This document shows positions 8,977-18,171 of a stretch of DNA of 64,000 nt, in pieces. Within the stretch, counting starts at the first letter, position 1. Every line of letters starts with the position of its first letter. The notes beneath the pieces were generated by a model. It was not told the DNA's origin, did no database searches, and worked only from the letters and a program-made list of their open reading frames with translations. The translations under genes and the position numbers were made by a program. This DNA is from Acinetobacter sp. S54 (lineage in GTDB: Bacteria > Pseudomonadota > Gammaproteobacteria > Pseudomonadales > Moraxellaceae), in the NCBI RefSeq assembly GCF_016624945.1, contig NZ_JACVUI010000002.1:496001-560000 (forward strand). The letters run 5' to 3'.

Positions 8977-10812
8977 TTATACGTAAGTGTCTTGATGCGT
9001 AAGTTCATGCACATGCTTAAATAGACTAGGCGCATGGCTAAGCAATGTTTTGGTATACACGTGTTTTGGATGGCTAAGGACTTGATCGGTTTCACCATAT
9101 TCCACAATATGTCCATGTTTTAATACGGCAACTCGATCGGCAATTGCTCTTACTACGCCCAAGTTGTGGGTGACAAATAGCAAAGTCACTCCTTGCTGTT
9201 GAAGTTGCTGCAACAGTTTTAAAATAGAAGCTTGTACAGAAACATCCAAAGCAGAAGTAATCTCATCACAAATCAAGACGTCAGGCTGACACAGCAAAGC
9301 TCTTGCAATGGCCACTCGTTGCCGTTCTCCACCAGATAAATCTCTTGGATAGAGTTCCTGAACTTGTACAGGCAAAGAGACTTGTTTAAGTACTTGCGTG
9401 ACTTTTTCTATCGCCTCGTGTCGAGATGTCCCAAAGAAATGTTGCACGACCTTAACTAAAGTCTGACCAATGGTATGTGCGGGATTCAGGGCCTTATAAG
9501 GGTTTTGAAAGATATATTGCAGTTTATGACGTTGCTGCAAATGACGTTGTTGTCCACGTAAAGATAAGGCTTCCCCTGCTAAAATGATTTGTCCATCCGC
9601 ATTTTCATTTAATCCAGCAATGACACGTGATAACGTCGTTTTACCTGACCCGGATTCACCCACCAAGGCTAAACACTCACCTTTTTTTAATTGCAATGAG
9701 ATATTAAAAAGTGCCTGTTGCTGTCCATACCATGTATTAATCTGTTCAACTTTTAACAACACTTCGCTGTCAGCTTTCAGATTGACCCCGTGATGCTCGA
9801 TCTCTTTAAAACGAATTACATCCACTTGATCCACGTGATGACAAGCAACAAAATGTGGATCGAATTCATCTTTTAACTGAATCAATTCTGGTTGCTGCTG
9901 ACGGCATAATTCAGTCGCAAAAGAACAACGTGCAGCAAAGGCACAACCTGCTGGCCGATCATTCGGCGAGGGTGCATGCCCTTCGATCGGCGCTAAATAT
10001 TTACGAATTGCCACATCAGGAATGGCATTAATTAAACCTTGTGTATAAGGGTGTTTAGGCATGTCAAATAATTGCGTTAATACCGCATCTTCAGCAATCC
10101 GCCCTGAATACAGCACAATGACCCGATCTGCGATATCTTTTACCACCGTTAAATCATGTGATACATAAATAGCTGCAACGTTATATTCGTTGCATAATTT
10201 ACGAATAATATTAAGTACTAACGTTTGGGTGGTAACATCCAGTGCCGTTGTGGGTTCATCCAAAACAATTAGCCGTGGCTGCAACAGAAACGCCAATGCC
10301 AATAAAATTCGTTGCTGTTGACCACCAGACAGTTGATGAGGATAACGCTTTAAAAAATGCTCATCCTGAGGCAAGCCCACTTCATCCAAAATCTTGGCCA
10401 CTTTTTGTTGGCGTTCGGCACTCGATAACTTTGATTGATGCACCTCTAATAGTTCAAATAAATGCTGGCCAATACTTAAAGCTGGATTAAGTGCGGTTCC
10501 AGGATCTTGCGCGACATGACTAATCTTATAACCACGAACCTGACGTAAGGCAGGATCATCCAGACGAAGAATGTCCTCTCCATCCAGATCAATAGTTCCT
10601 TGAATAATTTTGGCCCCATGTCTCGCGTAACCTAATAAAGCACTGGATAGTGTAGTTTTACCTGAACCACTTTCTCCAACCAGTCCTAGAACTTCCCCCT
10701 CTCGTAGACTGAATGAAATATTAGAAACTACATCATTGCCAGTGTTTACCAATGCAACTGTTAAATCTGTAACGGTTAATACTGTATTTTTAAAAGTGTT
10801 TGCCATGCTCAT
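8977..10812 (-). CDS. ABC importer double ATPase (DppD-DppF fusion type)
   Basis: Two complete nucleotide-binding domains sit in one 611-residue chain. The first has Walker A GESGSGKTT (about 45), LSGGQ (about 160), Walker B LIVLDEPTTALD, and an oligopeptide-type C-terminal Cys-rich stretch (CAFAARC, about 290). The second has Walker A GESGSGKTT (about 386), LSGGE and Walker B VLICDEITSALD (about 512). This is the fused form of the DppD/DppF pair of peptide, nickel and opine importers. Its ATG overlaps the stop of the permease gene before it by 4 bases. It energises uptake for the sulfur operon; unlike its neighbours it has ordinary Cys content. Confidence 0.92.
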   Translation of the reverse strand: MSMANTFKNTVLTVTDLTVALVNTGNDVVSNISFSLREGEVLGLVGESGSGKTTLSSALLGYARHGAKIIQGTIDLDGEDILRLDDPALRQVRGYKISHVAQDPGTALNPALSIGQHLFELLEVHQSKLSSAERQQKVAKILDEVGLPQDEHFLKRYPHQLSGGQQQRILLALAFLLQPRLIVLDEPTTALDVTTQTLVLNIIRKLCNEYNVAAIYVSHDLTVVKDIADRVIVLYSGRIAEDAVLTQLFDMPKHPYTQGLINAIPDVAIRKYLAPIEGHAPSPNDRPAGCAFAARCSFATELCRQQQPELIQLKDEFDPHFVACHHVDQVDVIRFKEIEHHGVNLKADSEVLLKVEQINTWYGQQQALFNISLQLKKGECLALVGESGSGKTTLSRVIAGLNENADGQIILAGEALSLRGQQRHLQQRHKLQYIFQNPYKALNPAHTIGQTLVKVVQHFFGTSRHEAIEKVTQVLKQVSLPVQVQELYPRDLSGGERQRVAIARALLCQPDVLICDEITSALDVSVQASILKLLQQLQQQGVTLLFVTHNLGVVRAIADRVAVLKHGHIVEYGETDQVLSHPKHVYTKTLLSHAPSLFKHVHELTHQDTYV

Positions 10813-11657
10813 TTTTCCTCAATCCGAGCTGCTGCACGGCCCACACCTTCAGCCAGCACATTGGTTCCAAGTGCAAATAAGGCAATTAAAATCACGGGTG
10901 CAAAAACAGCCCACGGTTGAACCAATAGCCCTGCACGATTTTCATTAATCATGAGCCCCCAGTCTGCTGCTGGTGGTGCGACGCCATAACCAAGGAAAGC
11001 TAAACCAGATAACATACCAACCGCCCACGTCAGCATCACACCCAGATGAATCAACAACGGTGTCAGCATATTCGGTAGAATTTCATGAAATAAAATATAG
11101 CTTTTTGAGTAACCAAGAATTTTTGCTGCTTCTACATATTCTTGTTCAACTAGATTGAGTGCAACACTTCGAGCAAGACGTATTACCCCTGGAATAAATG
11201 CAATTGAAACGGTCAATACAATTAACCAAGGCTGCCGTCCTAACATTGAAACAATTAATAGAACTAAAATCAGATCGGGAAATGCCATAAAAATATCAGT
11301 CAACCATGTCACGAACTGGTCGACCTTGTTACGAGCGAAAGCAGCCAATATGCCCAAACTGGAACCAATGATTAAAGCCAATAAACTTGCAGCAAGGGTC
11401 ATCCAGATCATAGAAGCACCGCCAGCCAGTACACGTGACCAGACATCATGCCCAATATAGTCGTAGCCTAGAAACGAGCGTCCCTCAGGTGCGCCATAAG
11501 TCATTCCCACCAGAGCAGTAGGTTCAAACGGTACCCATGCAGGGCCGACCAGAGCGAAAATCAAAACCAGACTTGTCACTACAAAACCAAAACGGACTTG
11601 TCGCTCACGTATTAACGTTTTAAAAAATGTTCGTTCATACCAGTGAAGTGTGCTCAT
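10809..11657 (-). CDS. ABC importer permease (DppC type)
   Basis: A 282-residue inner-membrane permease with about six membrane helices and the binding-protein-dependent transport motif EAAKILGYSKSYILFHEILPN (shown here as overlapping parts EAAKILGYS and HEILPN) that docks onto the ATPase. The N-terminal OppC-type segment precedes the core. It overlaps the genes on both sides by 4 bases, so the transporter subunits are translationally coupled. Confidence 0.92.
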   Translation of the reverse strand: MSTLHWYERTFFKTLIRERQVRFGFVVTSLVLIFALVGPAWVPFEPTALVGMTYGAPEGRSFLGYDYIGHDVWSRVLAGGASMIWMTLAASLLALIIGSSLGILAAFARNKVDQFVTWLTDIFMAFPDLILVLLIVSMLGRQPWLIVLTVSIAFIPGVIRLARSVALNLVEQEYVEAAKILGYSKSYILFHEILPNMLTPLLIHLGVMLTWAVGMLSGLAFLGYGVAPPAADWGLMINENRAGLLVQPWAVFAPVILIALFALGTNVLAEGVGRAAARIEEK

Positions 11658-12811
11658 TTCTCACCTCCCACTTGAGTATTCTTCAATGCATTGCGACGAT
11701 CGACAGGTTTCACTGTAATTGGCCGCCCTGATTTCCATAAACGTATTGCCTGACGCAGACCGGGTGAACGTGCTTTATGTTTTTTCGCGGTGCGTATTTT
11801 TGGAGTGAGTAAAGTTGTAATTAAATCTGCAATTAAATTAACCACCACCACAGAAATGGTTAGCAATAAAACTACCGCTTGTATAGTAGGAATATCTCGC
11901 ATTTCAATGGCTGCATTAAGCGCATTACCAATCCCCGGATAGCTAAATACCACTTCAATAATTAAAGCACCACTCAGTAAGACCCTGATCGTCAATGCAG
12001 TACCCTGTACCACGGGCACTAAGGCATTAGGTAAAACATGCTTCCAAATAATTCGACGCTCAGGAATACCACGTAGCCGTGCAGAGGTCACATAATCTGA
12101 CTCTAAAGCATCAATCATGGAACCACGTACTAAACGCATCAGATAAGGAATGAGAGATAATGCCAAGGTTAATATGGGTAAAATTAAAAACTCTATCTGG
12201 CTAAAAGGGGATTGCCCTGGAATCAACAACGATGCTGCGGGTAAGATGTGGAGAACTGAGGTTGAAAAAAACATCATTAACCAAATCGCGATCACAAAAC
12301 CAGGAACTGCCTTAAACACAATAGAACTGGAGACAATGATTCTATCGAGTTTGCTATCACGTCGAAGGGCTAACCAGACACCCAGTACCACAGAAACTGG
12401 TACAGTTATGACCACCACTAAACTCGTTAAAGCAATCGTATTTCCAAAATAATTCTTAATAATTTGTGAAACAGGAACGTTTGAATCAATCGAACTTCCA
12501 AAATTCCCTTGTAATAATTGACTGAACCAATTCCAGTATTGAAGCAAGATGGGTTGGTTTAACCCCAACTGTTCACGAAGTAATTCAACCGTTGCCTCAG
12601 GTGCTTCTGCCCCTAAAATGACGCGGGCAGGATCAGATGGAAGTGCCTGTGTGGCAACAAATACGATTAAGCTAATCACAAAAATCACTAGCAGCCCTGA
12701 TACAATACGGGTCAAAAACCAAGGTAACCATGCTGGTAATTCAAATGATTTGGCGAGTGCTTGCTGTTGAATCTGTGTCTCTACTTTGCTGGCCTGAGTC
12801 GTCATAGTCAT
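11654..12811 (-). CDS. ABC importer permease (DppB type)
   Basis: This 385-residue inner-membrane permease is the partner of the DppC-type subunit. The first helix is around residues 30-50, the pattern of five further helices is typical, and the coupling motif SARLRGIPERRIIWKHVLPN (about 240-260) is clear. An N-terminal extension of about 28 residues and a long basic C-terminal tail make it longer than typical DppB (about 340). The start ATG shares one base with the stop of the binding-protein gene (TAATG). Confidence 0.92.
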   Translation of the reverse strand: MTMTTQASKVETQIQQQALAKSFELPAWLPWFLTRIVSGLLVIFVISLIVFVATQALPSDPARVILGAEAPEATVELLREQLGLNQPILLQYWNWFSQLLQGNFGSSIDSNVPVSQIIKNYFGNTIALTSLVVVITVPVSVVLGVWLALRRDSKLDRIIVSSSIVFKAVPGFVIAIWLMMFFSTSVLHILPAASLLIPGQSPFSQIEFLILPILTLALSLIPYLMRLVRGSMIDALESDYVTSARLRGIPERRIIWKHVLPNALVPVVQGTALTIRVLLSGALIIEVVFSYPGIGNALNAAIEMRDIPTIQAVVLLLTISVVVVNLIADLITTLLTPKIRTAKKHKARSPGLRQAIRLWKSGRPITVKPVDRRNALKNTQVGGEK

Positions 12812-14385
12812 TACCCTCTTCGCCAGAATTCATCTGTACGCCATGCAGCAAAACCCGTGCGATCAGGCGTTACTCCTCCAATTTGGCTTGAATGGGCATC
12901 AAGTACATTGTTGAACCCCCAAATCAACAAACCACCTTGCTCATGCTGAATCTTTTGAGCTTCATGAACCAAAACTTTACGTTTCTCCAGATCAGGCTGT
13001 TGCAAAGCTGCATGAACCAATTCAGAAAAACGTTCATTATTAAAACGAGTTTTATTATTGGCTGCGCCTGGCCCATCAATTTGCAAGACCGTTAATAAGA
13101 AAGGTCGAGAAACATTCGAACCCGTACTAAATACCCAATCCTGTTTAACTGCATCTGCAAATGTTGCGGCCTCAACCTGTTTAACATTGACAATTACACC
13201 TGCTTGCGCTGCATGTTGGGCAAAAACCAATGCCGCATTACTATCAGGTCCCGTATACAGATCAACCTTTAGGTTATGGTCAAAACCTGCTTGTTTTAAT
13301 AATGCTTTTGCTCTCGCCAAATCTTGCTGACGCTGAGGAATATCATGGTTGTAAACAGGATCGCTAAAGGAGTACAAATCATTGGCAATACGTCCTTGTC
13401 CAGCTAACGCTCGTTTGACTAAATCATCTCGATTAGCAATTAAGCGAAATGCCTGCCGTACCCGAGCATCATTAAAAGGAGCTTTGCTGGTATTCATGTC
13501 AAAGGACTGCCATGCATCTGTTTCAGAAGCAACTACATTCAAGTGCTTATTGGCTTGAATTAAAGAAAGGTGCTCAGCACTGATTCCCGAGGCAATATCA
13601 ATCTGCCCTGATTGCAAAGCAGCAAGGCGACCTGTTTGATCCTTAAAATCAATAATCTCAATTGCGTCAGCATAAGGCTGATGCTCTTTCCAATAGTTTT
13701 CAAAACGAACAAAGCGTGAACGCTGTCCTGGGTTAAAGCTTTCAAGTTTAAATGGACCTGCTCCCACCACATTTTTAACAGGATCATAATCGGTAGGCAC
13801 AATGCCCCCCCAACTCATCCATGCCTCTGGCAAGGCGACCAATCCTTTACCATGTGCAAATGGAATCTCAACCGTGTAATCATCACGCTTTTTGATTGCA
13901 TCGCGTTGTAAGGAATAAAGGTATGCTGCAAAAGGCGAAGCAAGTTTAGGATCTGTTAGACGACGTAAAGAGAAAATCACATCATCTGCAGTTATAGTTT
14001 TACCGTGATGGAACTCAAGTCCTTTTTTTAGACGAATTGTCCATTTAGTTCCGTCTTCATTCGGTTCAGCAAATTCAGCCAGCGCCAGTTTAGGCTGGAT
14101 ATCACGCCCCCACTCCCATAACTTGGCATATAAGGGCCAACCTCGAAATGCACTGGACATGCCAATCGGTTTATGTGCATCTAAATTTCCAGCCTGATTA
14201 CCATTAATTACCCCAATTTTAATAACTCCCCCCTTTTGTGGCGTTTCATTTTGGGAAAGGTTTGAATCAGCTTCCTTCGATGGAATGGAATCAGAACGAG
14301 AGCATCCCACGAGACTGACAGCAGCAAATGCACCCAAACCTAAACCTGTCTGTTGAAGGAGTTCTCTACGTGTGATTTTAGTCAT
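12811..14385 (-). CDS. ABC importer substrate-binding lipoprotein (family 5, DppA/OppA type)
   Basis: This 524-residue family 5 solute-binding protein has a twin-arginine N-terminus (TRREL) followed by the lipobox LVGC (Cys near residue 28), suggesting Tat export and lipid anchoring. The mature part has the usual DppA pieces, including DDVIFSLRRLTDP and GAGPFKLESF. The lipobox Cys is its only Cys, and only four Met occur in the whole chain. It sits between the enzymes and the permeases of the sulfur operon, so it probably captures an organosulfur compound or conjugate rather than peptides. The ligand cannot be named from sequence. Confidence 0.9.
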   Translation of the reverse strand: MTKITRRELLQQTGLGLGAFAAVSLVGCSRSDSIPSKEADSNLSQNETPQKGGVIKIGVINGNQAGNLDAHKPIGMSSAFRGWPLYAKLWEWGRDIQPKLALAEFAEPNEDGTKWTIRLKKGLEFHHGKTITADDVIFSLRRLTDPKLASPFAAYLYSLQRDAIKKRDDYTVEIPFAHGKGLVALPEAWMSWGGIVPTDYDPVKNVVGAGPFKLESFNPGQRSRFVRFENYWKEHQPYADAIEIIDFKDQTGRLAALQSGQIDIASGISAEHLSLIQANKHLNVVASETDAWQSFDMNTSKAPFNDARVRQAFRLIANRDDLVKRALAGQGRIANDLYSFSDPVYNHDIPQRQQDLARAKALLKQAGFDHNLKVDLYTGPDSNAALVFAQHAAQAGVIVNVKQVEAATFADAVKQDWVFSTGSNVSRPFLLTVLQIDGPGAANNKTRFNNERFSELVHAALQQPDLEKRKVLVHEAQKIQHEQGGLLIWGFNNVLDAHSSQIGGVTPDRTGFAAWRTDEFWRRG

Positions 14386-14396
14386 ATCTCTTCCTC

Positions 14397-15590
14397 TTAA
14401 ATCACGACGTCTTGATTCAACACAGAACCAACAGATACGTGTTGATTCAACTTGGGTAACTCAAACCCATGATCAAGCTCAAGGAGAGGAAAGAGTAAAT
14501 CTGCCACACGATAAGCTTCCCCAATTAAAGGGAAACCCGATAGGATGAATGCTGATACACCGTAGCTTTCATATTCTTTAATTCGTTTAGCAATATTTTC
14601 CGCACTACCAACTAAAGCAGTACCGGCGGCTGGGCTTAAAATATCGAAACCAAATAAAGATGGCCCAGTCCATACATTAGGATAAATTTCAAAATCTTTA
14701 GCTTGCGGTAAAATACCCTGACGCAACAATTCCAGATTTCTTTGGACAATTGGATTGGTACTTTGATAAGTTTCCAACGTCTCATGCGGTGGCAATTGGC
14801 GTTTTACTGCTTCAATTGCATAGCTAACATCAATTTTATCAAGTAAGGATTGAGCATACTGCCAAGCCTCTTCTTCTGTTTCCCGAACAATAATTTGCAA
14901 TCGGGTGCCAAACTCTAAATTACGATTAATTTTTGCAGCCTCAGAAGCAACTTTTTGAAATTTTTCACCTAATAATGGCGGTGTATTTGCAAAGCTTAGA
15001 TACACATCCAGCAGTTCAACCGAATGCTGAACACCTTTTGCAGAGGTTCCAGCTCCCCAAAGCGGCACACCCTGTTTTTGTGTTGGGCCATGCCAAGTTG
15101 ACATTGGCGAACTGCCCTCCTGACGTGGAGAAATCTGGATAAACTCCCCCTGAAAGCCAGCCTTATTTCCTAAGTAGTTTTGCTGAAAAGCAGTCCAATA
15201 TTCTTTACTAAAGTTATAACGTTCATCATGGGAGTAATGGATTCCTAAAGCAGCCAACCCCTTATCATTGCCATTGACCACATTAAACAACAAACGCCCT
15301 TTAGAAAATGCATCAAAAGTTTGTGCGTACTTTGCTAAAACTGCTGGTTGGACTTCACCTGGATGCTGAGCAACCAAAAATTTCAAACGTTCAGTAAATG
15401 GAATTAGACTCGCAGCAACAGCCAATGTTTCATACTCGCTTGTCCCCATTAATGAACCGTAAAAACCAAGACGATCTGCGGTAATTGCAATTTGTTGCAA
15501 ATGTTCATAATCGGTATCCCAACGACCAGACTCTAACCAAGGATAGGGCCCATCGGGAGATGTGAGATACCATAAAAGTTTTACAGCCAT
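14397..15590 (-). CDS. SsuD-type FMNH2-dependent alkanesulfonate monooxygenase (luciferase-like)
   Basis: I place the start at ATG 15590 (MAVKLLWY, 397 residues); the frame stays open further to a TTG at 15614. The protein is a luciferase-like monooxygenase closest to SsuD, which cleaves alkanesulfonates to aldehyde and sulfite. The SsuD-like blocks are RLKFLVAQHPG (about 70), GRLLFNVVNG (about 105), RLQIIVRETEEEAW (about 240) and the end block AGTALVGSAENIAKRIKEY. It has no Cys, so the active-site Cys described for E. coli SsuD is not conserved, and only three Met. It lies 11 bases before the binding-protein gene. A flavin reductase must come from elsewhere. Confidence 0.85.
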   Translation of the reverse strand: MAVKLLWYLTSPDGPYPWLESGRWDTDYEHLQQIAITADRLGFYGSLMGTSEYETLAVAASLIPFTERLKFLVAQHPGEVQPAVLAKYAQTFDAFSKGRLLFNVVNGNDKGLAALGIHYSHDERYNFSKEYWTAFQQNYLGNKAGFQGEFIQISPRQEGSSPMSTWHGPTQKQGVPLWGAGTSAKGVQHSVELLDVYLSFANTPPLLGEKFQKVASEAAKINRNLEFGTRLQIIVRETEEEAWQYAQSLLDKIDVSYAIEAVKRQLPPHETLETYQSTNPIVQRNLELLRQGILPQAKDFEIYPNVWTGPSLFGFDILSPAAGTALVGSAENIAKRIKEYESYGVSAFILSGFPLIGEAYRVADLLFPLLELDHGFELPKLNQHVSVGSVLNQDVVI

Positions 15591-15623
15591 AGTGTTCTCT
15601 ATATTTATTTTCAAATCATATTT

Positions 15624-16334
15624 CTAATGAAGGGGAAGTAATCCAAGCGACTTCGCTTTATCGGTTAAGCCACTCATTCGCCACTGCTGTTGTAAAACAC
15701 CCTGCCCGTATTCTCGACTTCCACCGGCCAATTCAGCCAAGAGCTGAATCTGAGCTCCCTCTTCAAGTAAAAGGATAAATTCAGCTGTCTCTTGCAAACC
15801 TTGTCGCCCCCATACCGTTGCACCGCCATTGGCTTCTAAGATCGCGCGATATTCAATATCAACGTTGAGTTGATCCAAAATAAAATCAACTTCCGCCTGA
15901 CGACGATCAATATAAATCGGCAACTCTTTAAATAAATGGAAGCGTTGAACAGGCACATAACGAAGCGGTAACGTACGATGTGTTTGCGCCCAAGCACCTA
16001 AATTAGGAGCATGTACATGAGATATCGTCGTAACGTCGCTATGTTCACGAAAAAGTTTGTTGTAGCGCCCACCCGCCCCTTTTCGTCCCAATAGAACTTC
16101 GCCATCAAGTGTTTCCACAACCACTTTACTTTTTTTATCTCTAGACCAAGGGCCGGCATAGTTAAAAGTTACCAAGGTGTTTTCAGGCGCACGTTCAACA
16201 AAATTGACTGTTCCATTTGCCGTGATCGTGCCTGTTTCACGAAATACATCAAATGCAAATTCAGCAATTTCACGGTGCTGTTCGATAAAATGAGTTAATT
16301 CAGTAGAAAGTGGAGTTTGTATAAGAGTAGTCAT
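15624..16334 (-). CDS. class II aldolase/adducin-family protein with an altered metal site
   Basis: A 236-residue AraD/FucA-fold protein starting at ATG 16334, which follows the ribosome site GAGGA; a TTG 6 bases earlier is less likely. The first metal ligands are visible as HVHAP (about 110). Where the family normally has an NHG or SHG motif carrying the third zinc His, this protein reads ANGGATVWG (about 175). It may therefore bind metal differently or have a non-aldolase role. It has no Cys and two or three Met depending on the start. Its place between the desulfinase and the monooxygenase suggests it handles the carbon product, but the reaction is unknown. Confidence 0.75.
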   Translation of the reverse strand: MTTLIQTPLSTELTHFIEQHREIAEFAFDVFRETGTITANGTVNFVERAPENTLVTFNYAGPWSRDKKSKVVVETLDGEVLLGRKGAGGRYNKLFREHSDVTTISHVHAPNLGAWAQTHRTLPLRYVPVQRFHLFKELPIYIDRRQAEVDFILDQLNVDIEYRAILEANGGATVWGRQGLQETAEFILLLEEGAQIQLLAELAGGSREYGQGVLQQQWRMSGLTDKAKSLGLLPLH

Positions 16335-16348
16335 GTTCAATATCCTCT

Positions 16349-17407
16349 TTAAAATTGTTTATTTTGACGGCGCTTAAGGACTTCTTGTAAAGGTCGGTGA
16401 TCTACCCATGCATTGAGATCGACATCTTTTTCCAAGAAACCATGTAGCCAGAGAAAGTCTTTTTGTTGTTTTAAAAGCTCTAAACGTTCTTCGCTTAATG
16501 AGGGATGTAACGATTTATGGAAATTATTACGATAAGCCGTGGCAACACTTTCTGCTCCAGCAATAGTCTCATCTTCAAGAATCACCAACACCTCATCCAA
16601 ATGATCTTGCGCCCAATCTGCGGTATCAAATAGTTCTTCCAGAAAATCAACCACCACATCAAAGTGATCTTCTAATAAATCCTGATGCACAGTGATTGGT
16701 CGAGGGGTTCCATTGTTTACACGTGAAGTCACATCTGCAAATTGATCCAGATCAATCCCCACTTTTAGACCACGTTTGGTTGCAGCCTCAACAGCAGATG
16801 CACCTTTAACATAAACAGCATCCACTTCACCCGTAATTAAGGCATCCAGACCTGACCAATAAGCACTGGCATCACGATCTTGTTTAGATTCAGCTCTTTC
16901 AGGAACTTCAACAAAATTAACGTCGCGGAAGGTTAAATTAGCAAGTTGCAACGCACCTCGAACACCCTGTAATGACATTGCCCTGAAAATACTACCAGCA
17001 CGTTTATCGGCATATTCTGGTAAAGCAATTTTTACGTTTTTTAAGTGTTCTGGCTGGCTAATCTGCGAATCAGGTCGAACAATAATGACTTGCCACTCAT
17101 CAATCCACGTCAGACCAATTAGGCGACTTGGCGCACCCTCTGAACGAGCAGCCAATGCCGGCACATTGCCTCCTTCACGAAATAATGCAGGAAGCTGATG
17201 ATCAAAGTGATGAATAGATAATCCCTTACGAGCATCCTGCAGTACAGCCACATCAATCCGATGTTGCTTAAACTTTTCAATCAAAGTACCACGCTTTAAT
17301 GAAATGCCGGTTGCGGTTGGGACTGGACATCGAGTGACCCATATTTCAGACAGCGCGCTCTTAATGATCTCTTTAGAATCTTCTTTTTTATCGACAACAA
17401 GTGACAT
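16349..17407 (-). CDS. DszB-like desulfinase / NMT1-SsuA fold protein (second copy, first gene of the operon)
   Basis: This 352-residue relative of the protein at 6271 also lacks a signal peptide. The DszB triad is intact: Cys27 in VTRCPVP, and His67 and Arg77 in HFDH-x6-REGGNVP. Cys27 is the only Cys in the protein, and there are only two Met. The two paralogues also share GLTWIDEW/GLSWADEV and an NNGTPR motif. It opens the operon after a good ribosome site (AAGGAA) and a sigma-54 element. The likely role is hydrolysis of a sulfinate to sulfite. Having two copies suggests two substrates or a heteromer; neither can be decided from sequence. Confidence 0.78.
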   Translation of the reverse strand: MSLVVDKKEDSKEIIKSALSEIWVTRCPVPTATGISLKRGTLIEKFKQHRIDVAVLQDARKGLSIHHFDHQLPALFREGGNVPALAARSEGAPSRLIGLTWIDEWQVIIVRPDSQISQPEHLKNVKIALPEYADKRAGSIFRAMSLQGVRGALQLANLTFRDVNFVEVPERAESKQDRDASAYWSGLDALITGEVDAVYVKGASAVEAATKRGLKVGIDLDQFADVTSRVNNGTPRPITVHQDLLEDHFDVVVDFLEELFDTADWAQDHLDEVLVILEDETIAGAESVATAYRNNFHKSLHPSLSEERLELLKQQKDFLWLHGFLEKDVDLNAWVDHRPLQEVLKRRQNKQF

Positions 17408-17450
17408 AGGTATTCCTTAGGATATTTCCAATTTCATATCACTTGTATAG

Positions 17451-17466
17451 AGCATCTTTTATGCCA
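17451..17466 (-). promoter_or_regulatory. sigma-54 (-24/-12) promoter of the sulfur operon
   Basis: The minus strand reads TGGCATAAAAGATGCT: GG-N10-GC with a perfect TGGCA and TGC, and one base off in the TTGC box. It lies about 45 bases before ATG 17407. Along with 565-580 and 6223-6238 it forms a set of three similar promoters. Confidence 0.6.
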
Positions 17467-17550
17467 AACTTTATTTCTTATATTTTTCATAAACTTAATC
17501 AAAAACAGAGATCAATTTATTGTTTATATTTCATCATTTTTAAAAATCAG

Positions 17551-17566
17551 TGTTGTTTTTACAACA
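17551..17566. promoter_or_regulatory. dyad TGTTG-N6-CAACA upstream of the sulfur operon (candidate enhancer site)
   Basis: TGTTGTTTTTACAACA is a perfect inverted repeat with the same half-sites and 6-base spacer as the dyad at 6138-6153. It lies 84 bases upstream of the sigma-54 element, a normal distance for an enhancer-binding activator. Confidence 0.45.
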
Positions 17567-18171
17567 TCTAAAAAGAAAGTCTGCCTTATTCACTGAAAAA
17601 CAGTTCGTATATAAAGCCTATAAACCCTTCATCCTTATCCAATTCGACAATTTTGTATTCATCAAAAGAAACGAGTTAAAAACGCTCATCTTTACCCGTT
17701 TAAATCCAAGTATTCGTTTTAAACCTTTTGCTTTTTTCAATTTAAAACGTGAGCTAACTGCTGCAATCCTTTCTGAAAATGATGTACATGAGTCAAATGA
17801 TTGGATCTTTGAGAGCAGTCTTGCGTAGGATAGTTTTATTCCAATCCAAAAATTTTATGGAGCGTAGAACAAAGGCACAGATAAGAAAATAAGCACTTGT
17901 AAAAACAATAGCTTATTTAAAAACTTAGTAAAATATGTTAGATTTCAATTTGATACTCAATTTTTCAGTAGATACCACTTAGGGTTAATTTATCAACAAA
18001 TTAAAACTTCATACAATCGATTAAACTTTATTGTTTTGCCAAGTTTTGTGATCAAGCTGATGCTAAGAAGCCACAATTTAAAGATTTTCAGTTAATAGAA
18101 AATCAATAGATATATTCTTATCTATACAAGGATTAAATCTTTAACACTTTCAAAAATGGATAAACGTTAAA

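Larger units (their letters stand above)
17408..18171. other. 764-base regulatory spacer between the sulfur operon and mdcR
   Basis: Very AT-rich divergent spacer. It holds the sigma-54 element and dyad of the sulfur operon (17451-17566). Further right I see only AT-rich sequence leading to mdcR, with no convincing ribosome site. An open frame at 17550-17828 overlaps the dyad and has no family features, so I do not call it a gene. Confidence 0.6.

Noticed and set aside
17550..17828. 92-codon plus-strand frame in the sulfur/mdcR spacer
   Set aside because: It overlaps the enhancer-like dyad, lacks a ribosome site and has spacer-like composition.
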